A DNA stretch of 64,000 bases, from positions 248,001 to 312,000 of the forward strand of contig JAUIRK010000900.1 in assembly GCA_030549495.1 (NCBI GenBank). Reading direction: 5' to 3'. This stretch comes from Nectonema munidae (lineage: Eukaryota > Nematomorpha > Nectonematoida > Nectonematidae). The notes beneath the pieces are model-generated. The model did not search any database. It was not told the DNA's origin and was given only the letters and a program-made list of their open reading frames with translations. Positions 21,871-33,050 of this stretch are shown here, piece after piece; position 1 is the stretch's first letter; each line of letters starts with the position of its first letter. The position numbers and the translations under genes are program-made.

Positions 21871-22930
21871 TCACCCTAAGATCTTTGTGTTGTCATAGAT
21901 CGAGCACCAAATTTTTATCTTATTTACGCTTTTATTTTTTGATCTAGTAATAATTTTTTATAAAACTTTTTTTAATTTTATTCATATTTCAAATTTATGT
22001 TCATGAAAGGGCGTAGATAACAGGAGCCGTGATCTTTGCCCAATTAAGATTTGTGTCTCACTCTTGACCACTCGTTGATTGAAAATTAATTTGTTCGCAT
22101 ATCCAACCTTTGGGGGTTAGGGCGATTATAATTTTTCTGCCACTGATATCTCCACAAAGAATAATATAATAATTAAAATGTAATGAAAGTATAAATTATC
22201 CCAATCAAGATGTTCACGTAAAATTATAAAGTCTCCTAAATGATAACTGTGAGTATATAGTAGGGCTTTGTTCCCAAATCATGGAATTCTTCAGAATGAG
22301 AACAATTTTATACATATCAGGCTAATAGTAATATAGCAAAGTATTTTCACGTATTGTATTGGCTAGAAGGCTGCTTATCATATTTAAGTATTCCCAATGT
22401 GATTCGCCTATAATCCTCTCCGTTTATAACTCAGATTTGGCTTCCGACAAACGCTTTGTGTCTTGAAATGTTTGCATTTAATTGTGACTTTCCAAGTATA
22501 CAACTTCTTTCCCTACTCTTTTATCTAGATAAGGCATTCCCAAAATGGGTTAAATTAGCCCTCTGGTGGTAACAAGATTAAATATTTGAGATAAAATAGC
22601 GTTTATTTATATGTAGTATATTTATTCTTGACACATTCATCTTCAACGGCGTATTCAGATATTATTTTAGCCGCGAAGGGGGCTTATAATATAGAAAGAT
22701 AATACAATTACGTTGTTATTCTTAAGAACGATTTCAAAAATAAAATCGTTTGATTTCTTTTTTTAGAAATTTTATGTATTTAAGCAGGCCATCTTTCATT
22801 TGTACACGGATGTCGCATCAATACGCAAAAGGTTTAAACGCGAGAACTTTATTCTAAAACTTACAAAAATCACATTCAAAGAAGTCGCCATGCATAGGAA
22901 AAAACAATTTATTAACTAAAATTATAATCA
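21871..22930. other. No gene seen; searched for a missing VIPAS39 exon
   Basis: I read this stretch for the expected C-terminal sequence (relatives have a KFKCHDVVIDxY-like string) and found nothing convincing. The interval is AT-rich and stop-rich. Confidence 0.5.
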
Positions 22931-22990
22931 CCTGCATTAATGCTTTTTAATACAAATATTCTGCTTTACATAAGATATCGTTGTCGTTAA
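22931..22990 (-). mobile_element. Fragment of the TTAA-type MITE seen as a trimer at 16115
   Basis: TTTAATACAAATATTCTGCT then TTACATAAGATATCG is the reverse complement of the trimer unit (CGATATCTAATGTAAAGCAG, GATTTGTATTAAA) with a few changes, and ends at a TTAA (22987-22990). The other half of the element is too decayed to define. Confidence 0.55.
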
Positions 22991-23162
22991 CAAGTTAGAA
23001 ATTTGAAAATGATTACCATTTAGAGTCTGTTGCATAAATACACTGTTCTTATAACTTATTTTTATAAAAAAAATATGTCAACTTTCTAAACTCTAAACAA
23101 CCCATGCCCGCCCAAAACCCTTTGAATTTCATCGAGCCTTCTTTTCTTAAATATCTTTTAAA

Positions 23163-23312
23163 CTAAGGTAAAGGTACCGTGGGGTGTTTTCATCGAGAAG
23201 GCACACTTGTGCCGCTTGTATCGAACTATGGGAAAGTAGGCTTGATGCGGGATCGAACCCAAGACCTTAAGTTATCGAAACCCAGTACCTAACCAACCTT
23301 ACTCACGCCCTC
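23163..23312 (-). repeat. tRNA-derived SINE, family 2 (minus)
   Basis: On the minus strand: GAGTAAGGTTGGTTAGGTAC (A-box-like), TCAAGG-like linker, then a B box GGGTTCGATCCCGC, then CCTACTTTCCCATAGTTCGA and TCTCGATGAAAACACCCC, ending in GGTACCTTTACC. Copies occur at 26410-26553 (minus) and 57384-57493 (plus), with diverged versions in the two 330-bp repeats at 57892 and 62543. Confidence 0.75.
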
Positions 23313-23314
23313 GT

Positions 23315-23365
23315 TTAACCCATTTAGGACCAATGTTCCTATTTTGGAACATAAGTAATTTCTTC
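23315..23365. mobile_element. One end of a TTAA-type MITE, family A
   Basis: TTAA followed by CCCATTTAGGACCAATGTTC and CTATTTTGGAACATAAGT is the inverted counterpart of the right arm of the MITE at 15757-15894. It abuts the SINE at 23163-23312. No second end is recognisable in the homopolymer-rich sequence that follows. Confidence 0.5.
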
Positions 23366-23786
23366 TTCTTCTTCTTTTTTATAAACTTTAAAAAAAAAAA
23401 TTTGGTTTTTTTTTTTTAATTTTTTTTTCTTTGTGTTTTTATAAGTTAAACTAACGCAACCCGCCCTATTTTTTTTTTAATATTCTTTGAACCCGTCAAT
23501 TATTTTTTGTAAAAGCGTTTTGTACTTTCCACTCCCATTATTTTTGAAAGGTAATTTATATATTTCCTTATTTTTGATATTGTTATTTGAGCTTAATCAT
23601 CGCATAATATTTTTTTCAACTCATTTTAAAACTCAATCTTCAATTCAATTCTTAACATTAGTGTACAATATGAAAAATTTTCAAATCAATTATTTTAACT
23701 AACATAGATACTCATTATTTACTAAAATTAAATTGAATTCTACTCTTTGAAAAATTTTATCCTAAAAAGAATTAAAGAAAAAAAAA

Positions 23787-24010
23787 TCGAATTTTCGACC
23801 CCATGAGTCTTTATCAAGTTAAAATACAGAAAATAAATTTGTGTGAAACTGTCCCTATTTTTTTGTTTCTTATAAAAAAAGTTCAGTACTTAAAATTTGA
23901 TTTTCCCAAAAAACCTTTACTATTCCTTTTTTCAGTTTTTTTTAAATAAAAAAAGTTTGCCTGTAATTTGCATTGTATTCATTGCTCTCTTCTGGCAACC
24001 GTAGGAAGAA
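23787..24010 (+). repeat. Repeat X, part 1 (also at 35035-35258)
   Basis: From GAATTTTCGACCCCATGAGT to CTTCTGGCAACCGTAGGAAG this 224-bp stretch is nearly identical to 35038-35258, with a handful of substitutions and one short indel. It has no coding capacity. At 35 kb part 1 is followed about 200 bp later by part 2; here part 2 lies 3.07 kb away at 27085. Confidence 0.8.
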
Positions 24011-24439
24011 GCGTCATGTACATTGGAAGCTATGCTGCAATTTGCTTGGCTTTATAAATTTCAAATGTACATTTGTCATATATCTCTTTCAAGATACATC
24101 ACAGCCAGCCTTCCTTATATATATATACAATTGCAAATTAACAATAATTAAATCTATATACAGCATTTCCAAGCTTACTACTACGATTATGAATAACACA
24201 AATTTGATTTGATACACTCTACAAAAATAAAAGTGTGCCAAGTAAACGGAGAAAGCCTTTTTTATCCATTAGTGTATGCATAAACTTTAGAAATTTCATT
24301 CTCATGTTTTTTTTGTTTATAATGTTTATACGCACCTAAACACTACTAACGTTGAACTTTCATAAAGACAAAATTTTAAATCATACATATTGTAAGCAGC
24401 AAACACCTGACAAAAATTTTTATCACATATTTTTGTAGC

Positions 24440-25015
24440 ATTGCGTATGTCTGAAAGAAAAGCATATCGTATGGAGCAACACAAATTGAAATTTATTGAA
24501 CAAGTTCGCAAAAGTGAAACACAAACAAACGTTCTAGAGGATTTTATATGATCTTGCAGAATCCACTGTGTCAGGTTGGTTAAAAGATCAAAATAAACAT
24601 TGGAAAAAACGAAGGATTGCGAAGTATGAAAATATGTACTGCAGCTGAGCGCATAACTCTTCTGGATTAAAATTTATTAAAGGCCGATGTACTATTTTAT
24701 TGTGATGTAACCAAACTGATGAGAATAAACTAAAGTTTCGTTGCATTGGCAAGTTTTCCAAGACTAAGCATTTTTATCATGCTAATATGAATTCGATGCC
24801 AATACCCCTAAAATGCATGGATAACTCTATTTTTCAAGATTGGTACAGTTTTGTTCCAAAAATCTCCCAATGTCTAAAGGCTGTTTTGCTATTAGAATAC
24901 CGTCCAGCTCATCCACCAGTTTATCCTTTAACTACATCTAATGGCGATATCGCTGTACTTGAGTTAGCTAATTCTGAACTACACACCCCCAGTTCTTGAT
25001 TCAGCCATGTGGCGA
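24440..25015 (+). pseudogene. Tigger/pogo (CENP-B-like) transposase fragment
   Basis: The + strand first encodes MSERKAYRMEQHKLKFIEQV and, after a frame change, AESTVSGWLKDQ, a CENP-B/Jerky-type helix-turn-helix. After a large gap come LKFRCIGKFSKTKHF, MPIPLKCMDNSIFQDWYSFV, VLLLEYRPAHPP and GDIAVLEL. These correspond to the Tigger DDE domain strings in which relatives read LLxLDNAPAHP; the catalytic D of that motif is absent here (EYRPAHP). Much of the middle is deleted. It is a plain DNA-transposon relic of the Tc1-mariner/pogo group. Confidence 0.72.
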
Positions 25016-26409
25016 GGTAATCATCTCTGTCTCCAAAAACAGCTTGTACTTTAGATGTTTGACTCTGAAATATGGGCTTTTTCCTTCTTAACTCAAATCA
25101 CGTTGAAAGATTTAATCTTTTTTATTGCAGAGTGGATTTATTTCTCTTTATATGTAGGGCGCTGGCTAAAAAGATCGTTCTTTTTCCTCTAAAATAAGAT
25201 GGTACTTTGTATCAGTTGTAGGCGCAACCATTCGCTCACATTTGTGAGCGCATAACAGGTCTATCTATAACGGGGATCAATTATAACGCGGGTGCGTATA
25301 TTTTGGATCCCAAAGACCGTCTTATAACGGTTATATATTTAATAATAAAGTATTTGACAGCTTTAAAAGTGCAGTAATACAGCAGCTTTAAAACAGCTCT
25401 CTCTCTATTTGAAGGAGGGAAATCAAACATCGGCTCATGCACTAATAAATGACGAAACTTTTTGCAGATTTAGGGCCGCCCAATTCGGGGAGAGTTACTA
25501 GCAGATTATTGTAAAAAAATTTTTAACAACCATGCTTTTGTCTATATAGTTGTAATTAAGACACAAGAACTTTTAGTTCATCTCTCAATTTTCAAATTAG
25601 GAAAAAAGCAATTAGTACAACGTGTATTCCATTTTGGATTGTGAAGAAGGAAGCTTTTTGAAGCCATTTTTTCTTCCTAGTAAAATTTATAGGCTTCACA
25701 GAGTTAGGTGCCTGAAAATTCAATATATATTCCGTTGAACTGAATCAAGCACATAGATCAAATTTTTAGGGACCAAATTTTTTTAAAGTTTCAACTGTCA
25801 AAAATTAGTTATATAAAATTTTTCCAAAAACAATTTTAAAGACGAATGCTTCGAATTACTGCCACTATAGTGAATAGTAAAATGAAAATAAGCCATTAAC
25901 ACTCTTTGCCATTGTTAGATTTTTCAGTGGTATCAAATTGAAAATGCCTTAAGCCTGATTTTGGCACATAAAGCTATCACGAGTAAGATTTTTCTTCATC
26001 AAAATTTAGTATCAGTGAATGTTGAGCGATTTTTAATTTGGTAACGTTTATCCGTGAAAAAATGTTCCATATACATCATACTATACTATACACAAAATAT
26101 TTTTGTAGCAAAAATTTGAATTTCGGCTATTTATTCCCAAGATATTGATCAACTCTTTTTTAAGAGCTATGTCACATTTCATCTCTTTTACTTCTACTTT
26201 TATCTCTTTAGGATTATAATACTTCATTAAATTCTCGACCTCATTTGTCATAAGCGAAAACTACTAAACCCCATTATGCAATAAAGAAAATCATTGGACG
26301 AGCGAAATGACATTGTTTTGAATGTCGGATTCGTCCTGCATCCGTAGGCCTGTTATTTAGTATGGCACTGACTTTTAGACGGATGGATGCATGCAAACTT
26401 ATTGAGTTT
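25016..26409. other. No gene seen
   Basis: AT-rich with stop-rich frames. A perfect CGCTCACA/TGTGAGCG inverted repeat at 25233-25250 is followed by TATAACGGGG and TATAACGCGGG strings at 25270-25300, which may be debris of another MITE. Confidence 0.5.
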
Positions 26410-26553
26410 AAAGGTAAAGGTACACCATAGGGTGTTTTCATCGAGAAGGCACAATTGCGACGCTTGTATCGAACTATGAGGAAAGCAGGCTTGATGCCGG
26501 ATCGAACCCAAGACCTTGAGTTATCGAATCCAGCACCTAACCAACCTTTCTCT
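26410..26553 (-). repeat. tRNA-derived SINE, family 2 (minus)
   Basis: Same order as the copy at 23163: on the minus strand GGTTGGTTAGGTGCTGG, then B box GGGTTCGATCCGGC, then the CATAGTTCGATACAAGCG and TCTCGATGAAAACACCC body, ending in a GGTACCTTTACC-like string. It differs from the 23-kb copy by scattered substitutions and small gaps. Confidence 0.72.
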
Positions 26554-27084
26554 TTACGTTGGCATTTTTGACTCAGGTTGCATGAAATACGGTAAATTGC
26601 TATAAATCTCTCTTATTCTTAAACGTGTTTGTTTAGGCATTCATTGTAACATTGTAACTAAAAGCACAGTATTTAAATGTCATTGATTTTATAGATAAAG
26701 TATGTACAGCAGGGCAGGTCGAATTTTTAATATTTTTTTCAAAATCGCAATCTGATCCTATCATTGGTAGATAAAGGAGGCCTTGAAACATCATGGAAAA
26801 CAAAAATTATAAAAATTTATTGAAGCATCTTTTGCGGAATTCAAATTGAACTTTCATATATACATGTAATTTTCAATTGAAAGAATAATAAACTCTTTCA
26901 AAAAAAGGCATGGAGTTACCTGCTAAAAAGTTTATTTCTACACTTTAAATATTGTTTTTAAGCATATAAACTATCGTAAGTTTGGAAATAATGACTTTTT
27001 GGTGTAAAAGAAGGACGTTTAGATCTGTTTAATAACTCTCAATTCCAAATCCATCGGATTTGAATTTTTTCGGATTTGAAAAAG

Positions 27085-27445
27085 AGGAACACAGAGTGTC
27101 GAAGTCATTGCAACTTGCGCTATTTTCATCAGCGCTATTCGCCCCTTACCATTTAGACATTATTTTCTTTCTGCTACTACTTCATTCGTGAGTGATCATT
27201 TCCATTCTTCACTCACTCTCACTAACCAACTCATTTACTTCACTATTTATTAAATTGAACATGGATTTACTTATTTATTTATTTATTTGAATGTAGTACA
27301 CACATCTATGTCGTAGAGTGCACGTTCATTTTCTCTCTGTCTCTCTCCCTCCCTCCTCATTCATTATTTAAGACTTTTTTCGCATACTATTTTAATTTTA
27401 AAAATTTTGCAGTATCGTCGTCAGCAATCGTTTTACCAATCTTGA
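27085..27445 (+). repeat. Repeat X, part 2 (also at 35449-35808)
   Basis: About 350 bp nearly identical to 35449-35808, from GTGTCGAAGTCAT through TTCGCCCCTTACCATTTAGA and TCTATGTCGTAGAGTGCACG to TTGCAGTATCGTCGTCAGCA. One difference is an extra TTTA unit in the (TTTA)n run. No coding function is apparent. Confidence 0.85.
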
Positions 27446-27688
27446 GAATGAGAAGGGAGATTTGGGATGTTTGGCTTGTTTTTACTTTGAATCAATTCTT
27501 GTATTTGATCATTTGACATTTTTCAATATTAGTCGTTCTACTAAAGGAGTAGAGGTTAGATCTATCAATTCACACCAAGTTTCAGCTTCCCAGTTTATTT
27601 TAGGAATTTTTTTCTCTACTTTAACCTGAACATTATTTCTAAAGTACAAAATTTCGAAACATTTAAAATATATTATTAAAAAACTAGT

Positions 27689-29610
27689 TTACCTCTTTCT
27701 AAGTTCTAAAATTTTATCAAGTGCAATACTTCTAATGCTGTTATCATCACTTTTAATCATTGAATAAATGAAATTTTCTGGAAGTAAATAAAAAGTATTT
27801 CTTTGTAAATTTTGTTGGAAGATGCGTATAACATCTTCATAAGGAAGATGTTTTAATTGATTAATAGTAGAAAAAAGAATTAATGGAGTGTCCTGAAGTT
27901 TCGAAGACACTTTTATCTTGAACCATGCTGGAGCATACATCTGTACAATATTACAAGTTTTTTTTAATTTTCCCTTGGTGATAATTCTCTTGTATATATT
28001 GCAAGAGTCAACCACCTTGAATGGTTCACAGACCTATTTTACAACCAAACTATCTTTCATTAACTTTTCCTAGTCCTATACCTCTGCTATACTCAAACCA
28101 AAGACGCTGATCATGACTGAGATCAGTTAATTCATTTTCTTGAAACAATTCTTTAGGCAGAGGAGATTCTATTACTTCAAAATTTATTTGAGCTTGGTGT
28201 TGTATGTTTTGACAACACTCTTGACCCGATTCGCCCATATATTTTTTTGCGCTAACTGTTACGCCATTTCGATATTTGAAGAGAATCCTGAACGGAAGTT
28301 TTGTTTGACGAAGACTGCAACCAATAGTGTGAAGATTTCTTCCTAACATTTTTTCAAGTTTCACTACTAAGCCATTTTTCCAACCTGTATTGATTGCAGT
28401 ATTACCTAAAAGAATGGCGCATATGCTCTGCGAACTTATATACTCTTTTTACACATTTCTTAGCAAGAATTTTTCCAGTTGCACGAATTAAAGGAGCAGT
28501 TCTATGAGTAAGATATTTTCCTTGAGACTCTCGATCTTCAATTGTAAATGTCAAATGGTGTTCTTTTATTACATCTCTTTTTGATAGTACTTTATCTTCA
28601 TCTTCGAATTTTTCTACAAATGTTAAGGTTTTATCGTCAATTTTTCCCTCAATGCCTATACAGAAAAACTTGTTTTTTGGTTTCATTTCATCATTACTGG
28701 TTATTTTTACCTTGGCTTTTGCTCTATCTATTTTCCTTTTATCAACTAATAGATCTTGAACTTTAACTTCTTCTTTCAATAAATGTTTTATGTCATTCAA
28801 TAAAGCGTTTACTAAAGCTGCTCCTAAGTTGGAAGAACAATCGTGCCTTACAAGTTCCATTGCATATCTTGGTAATTTCGTGAGATTATAACTTTCTTTT
28901 ATATTTATATATCAGAATTTCAATCTTCTTCTTCGTCCTAATCCTAAGTTATAATAAAATAAATAATTTTATTAAGATTACAAATTATTAACGTATTTAC
29001 CTGAGAAACAGATGCATGAGATAATGATTGACTTTGTTAATTAAATTCTTAAAATTTTTTTGTGATCACATTACTTTTTTTAAACCTCTTTTCATTTTTT
29101 CTTGAAGCATTTATATCAATAGAAGACATTTGAAAATGAGCTTTTGTCCCACTTTATTTCTTTGATCGCGAAGGTACAATCTTTCTTCAATGTGAACCTT
29201 TGCTTCAGGAGGATAGCCACATAAAATGTGTTCTTTAGTACAATGTGCTTTTTTACAATTAACTCTAGAATCATTGCATGGTAGAGTGTTCAAAGTGCAT
29301 GAACACGATGATAAATCAAAGAGACTATTAATTTTTTTATTTAAATTATTTTTCACACTGATTTTAGCATGTTTTCGATTTATTTTTTTCACATTTGTCA
29401 ATAAATTTTTGACTTTCGTTATTACGAATTTATCATTAATCCAAGGTAAGTAACAGTTGAACAAAAATCCAAATTAGGCAAATAAGTGAGAAAATATTAA
29501 TATTGAATAACTTCTAAACACGTGCTTGGATGCGTTAATGATATATCACTTGGACCACCGCCGAATTTTTCTTCGCTCTTCCGAGTAAGAGCGTTCTTTA
29601 TTTTAGCCAT
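27689..29610 (-). pseudogene. Unnamed multicopy family (Cys-rich N-term, DGRKD-like, LHxNELPLR-like), broken
   Basis: Read on the minus strand: ATG at 29610 (MAKIKNALTRKSEEKFGGGP); then 29111-29464 with INSLFDLSSCSCTL, CNDSRVNCKKAHCTKEHILC and LRDQRNKVGQK, a Cys-rich region like the family's LFDIAxCKC...FLxDQR; then LPRYAMELVRHDCSSNLGAA (28860 region); KIDDKTLTFVEK, where relatives have DGRKDKT; LRQTKLPFRILFKYRNGV, where relatives have LHANELPLRHLF; DLSHDQRLWFEY; and YAPAWFKIKV with NLQRNTFYLLPENFIYSMI at the C-terminus. A donor (CTCAG before GTAAATACG at about 29010) and an acceptor (ATAACTTAG at about 28949) suggest an intron near 60 nt in the gap between the two parts. Broken by stops and frameshifts. 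I infer a transposase-like role from the inverted repeats around it, not from a known superfamily. Confidence 0.68.
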
Positions 29611-29805
29611 TTTAAAATTATATACTGAAACGAACATAGAAATGTATATATTTAAAAAATGAAAACTATTCATTAAAAAATTCGTTTCCGCTAGAAACAC
29701 AATTTTAATATAAAAATTTTTAATTTTTTAATTGTATGCATTAAAATACAACTGCCGTTAGTAGGATCCTAATGCAGTTTTGAAATCGACCTACCCTATA
29801 TACAG

Positions 29806-30941
29806 TTGACTAACACTAACCCCTAAACGAGAATTCGCCACTATCATAATCCAGCAATGCATTTTCACATGAAAAATGTTATCAACAAATTCATATTAAC
29901 TATGATCTTATCTCCCTATATTTATTATATTTACCTCTCTATATTATCCAATAAGTTTCAGAGCAATATCATAGCCATTGTCTTCCGTCTTCTTACCAGA
30001 CCACTAATATACACGGCACGAGTATCAATCATCGGCGAAAGGGCAAGGACCCAGCACCCTTTCTCTTCTAGCTATGACAAAATAATGGGAAAGATTCATC
30101 TGATGTTCAGATTCCTTAGCTGTAGGAATCAACGCGAACTTCTTCAGAATGTTAAAACACCAACATAGGGGGAAAAAGATACCGAAAAAGGAATCAACAA
30201 GATTTTCAAGCATAGCGTGAGAAAAACATTAATCGTTAAAAATGAAAAAGGATGTTAAAAGATAGGAAAGAGAAGAAATGTATATGAAGAAGGTGAATTT
30301 ATTGATCAAAGCAATAATAGTAATAAGAAAAAAGTTGGGAAATAGAAATGGAGAGAGCTAAGAAAAAAACTTGGATAGAAGTATAAAGCACAAAATTTTC
30401 TGAGGAAAAAAGAATTGTATGAAGGAAAAAGTAAAATTGAAAAAAAAATTAAATGTTTGGAAACCACGTGAAATTTTTGAGCCATTGGTTTAATGAGTTA
30501 TAAAATTTTAACTATTCAACATTACATTGAATGCACTTTTCATGGATTTATTTTTCAGAAACAATAAGTAAAATTGAAAGTGAATTATGACAATAGACTT
30601 TAGATAAATTAGAAGAATTCTGTCCAGTTACGGAAAATTCTTCTTCTCTTAGATGCGATAACGACAACTAAACAAAAATATTCCACTACTTTCTCCTCAT
30701 ATCAATAAGAAATCCACATAAAGATATTAGTCGTTGTCCCCATTGAAGATTTACTGAAGTTTTTCCATCTTCACAAAGGTGAAAAGTTTCTTTCATATTC
30801 ACATGAGGTGAGCAAAAGAGTTAAAAATATTTTCAGTAATGTGTAAAGAATTTCATGTAGGAAATATCCTGATATGCTATGGAATAATGTAGGCAAATAA
30901 TGAGATTAGATTTAAAGAAACCCACTCATAAGCACAATAAT
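29806..30941. other. No gene seen
   Basis: A 103-codon frame at 29857-30168 (+) is partly overlapped by a frame on the other strand and has no motif I recognise. The rest is A-rich with no supported feature. Confidence 0.45.
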
Positions 30942-31185
30942 TCAAGTTGCACCAAAAAATAACTTTGAATCAAATAAAAAATAGATTTTATTTAAACAAC
31001 TTAAAAGATGATAGAAGTTCGTTCAAAATATTAAAAATTTATGCTTTATAGATCATTGAAATGAGATTTTATCGACAATAAAAATAAGAATTTGTAAAAA
31101 GACAAAAGAATTTATTCAAGATTATAACATTTTAAAAATTTCAACTTTTTTATTTGATTCAAAGTTATTTTTTGGTGCAACTTGA
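30942..31185. mobile_element. 244-bp MITE with 40-bp perfect terminal inverted repeats
   Basis: Positions 30942-30981 (starting TCAAGTTGCACCAAAAAATA) are the exact reverse complement of 31146-31185. The 164-bp middle is AT-rich and non-coding. No clear target duplication is visible next to the ends (flanks CAATAAT and GTTGATT), so the superfamily is not assigned. Perfect long arms imply a recent insertion or a conversion event. Confidence 0.75.
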
Positions 31186-31539
31186 GTTGATTCGGCTGTC
31201 GACGAAATCTCGTGTCAATGAAATCTCGCGTTGATGAGTCTCTTGTTCCCATCAAAAATATGTCGGGAAGTGCTCAAATGAGCTTATACGCCTATACAAT
31301 GTGTGTAGATGAAACCTTCGCTTGACTGACTCTATGCATTTTTTACACCAGCAAACTTTTTTTTGAATTTTAAGTTAGTTTGTTCAATGGCAACCCCATA
31401 TAAAAATTAGTTTTAAATTTTACTTTTACACTTTTCTAGATATACAAAAACTAAAATTGAGATTTTTAAATTAAAATACGATGAAAAGACAAAAAAATCT
31501 TATTTCAAAAAAAGCAATTATAAATATTGAATAAAAAAG

Positions 31540-33050
31540 ACTAGCTTTATTTACAGTTTGAACAAAAAGCGAGGAGTGTTTTTTGCAAATAAAAACCTTG
31601 CAACTTTCATATCTTCTTGTGGCTTTGTTAGACTTTGAAAAGCAAAAATGACAAGATGCTCTCTTTTTATTTCCTTGCTCACTGGAACCAGCTTGAGAAA
31701 CTTGGGATAAAATGATAGAAGACTTTTAATATTTGAGGGTAGCTCAGAAAGGGAAGAAAAAATTTTCATGCCTTCTTCTGCTAAGGCAAGGGCAAGCATT
31801 TTGATGAAAAATTTTCTACCACTCTTTTTGCCTTGGGGTGCAGATACAGAATACATATTCGAGTGTAATTTGTACACTGGAAGAAAGCTTGCACAGGTTG
31901 AAAGCGGATTAGAAGAATCTGTTTTATTACAACCTACCGAAAAAATAAAAGGACTCTCGCGTCAGGTGATAGATGACAATTTTTTTAACAGTCCATCACT
32001 GCAAATAAAACTTCTTGAAAATGAAAATGATAGCTTAGGGACGGTAAGACCCAATCGTAAACTCCTACCCAAAGATAATAAACTTGATAGAAAAATAAAA
32101 AAAAGCAGATAGAAACGTAATCGAGTAGATTATCTCATTTTTACACTCATTGCTTTAGCTCTTTCAAGTGCGTTGGTCTCAAAATTATTGGAAGGAATCT
32201 TCTGTTGGACATTATGGTGAAGGAAAGACCTTTAGAGTACGCCCAGACAGCTAAAGCATGGGAAGTGAAAAAACGATTCGTATAAAGACCAAAACCTGGA
32301 GGAACTTTGAATTTTTCAACTAATCTTTTGACTATTCCTTCTCCAGAGAAATGAGAAAAGTCTTCAATACCTGAAATGTAAATTCCAGTCGCATATAATA
32401 GTAAGATTTTGAATTGCAAATATGGTAGTATCCTCCAGGTTTATGAGAATCATAAACTAGCCTCCTCTGAAACTGACCAATTGCTCATCATCAATGATAA
32501 CGGCATGATGGGATGTCCAAAACTTTGAAAAAACTTCAGCAAAGTGATCGTGAATAAAGCGAATAGCACTGATTGTATCATTAGTGTCGCGCCTTTCATT
32601 GTCATCAAATCTTATGAAAACATGAATAAGGAAAAACATGTCATGCCCAATCGCAACTTTCGAAAATGGGATAGAGTAGGAAGAAAACAAATCTTTTGTT
32701 TTGATTTTCTGGTCCCCATTTTGACCAATATGTAAAACAGGAAAATGACTTTGAAAGCTTTCTCAAATTTTTGCATTGTCATGCTGTATATATGATGGAT
32801 AATTTCAGGAGTTAAAAAAGACTTGAAGACTTGTAAAACATTTGAAGTATTTTTACATGTTCCCTGAGGAACAGGAAGACGTCTATCACCAGTGTTTCTG
32901 ATATTTATACTTTCAACTCTACCCCTAAGTGTAGAAGGAGGATCCCAAGAGTACTTAGTCGAATCTGGCGCAACCAAATTCTCTTGGATTTCTTCCTGCA
33001 AAATTCAAGAATCTGAAGAACTAACAGAAGTTGAAGCTGAAAAACTCGAA
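31540..33050 (-). pseudogene. piggyBac-type transposase remnant
   Basis: On the minus strand, in order: KYSWDPPSTLRGRVESINIR near 32950; FLTPEIIHHIYSMTMQKF near 32800; RDTNDTISAIRFIHDHFAEV and IIDDEQLVSFRGG (32457-32690), the piggyBac DExMxxFRGR motif; IYISGIEDFSHFSGEG and GFGLYTNRFFTSHALA (32147-32419), where the family has DNFFTS and the catalytic Asp is here Thr; SGRKFFIKMLALALAEEGMK (31770-31830); and a Cys-rich C-terminal tail, CHFCFSKSNKATRRYESCK then CKKHSS, in another frame at about 31570-31680. Several frameshifts and stops break it. The N-terminal acidic region is degraded. It is a plain DNA-transposon fossil. Confidence 0.8.

Larger units (their letters stand above)
26710..29798 (-). 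mobile_element. TIR-bounded element carrying the LHxNELPLR-type family gene
   Basis: The left end CAGGGCAGGTCGAATTTT and the right end GAAATCGACCTACCCTA are inverted repeats over about 12 bp with one or two changes. Flanks TGTACAG (26703-26709) and TATACAG (29799-29805) could be a 7-bp target duplication with one mismatch. The whole family remnant (27689-29610, minus) lies inside. The non-coding left third contains part 2 of repeat X (27085-27445). Boundaries are inferred from short repeats, so moderate confidence only. Confidence 0.5.
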
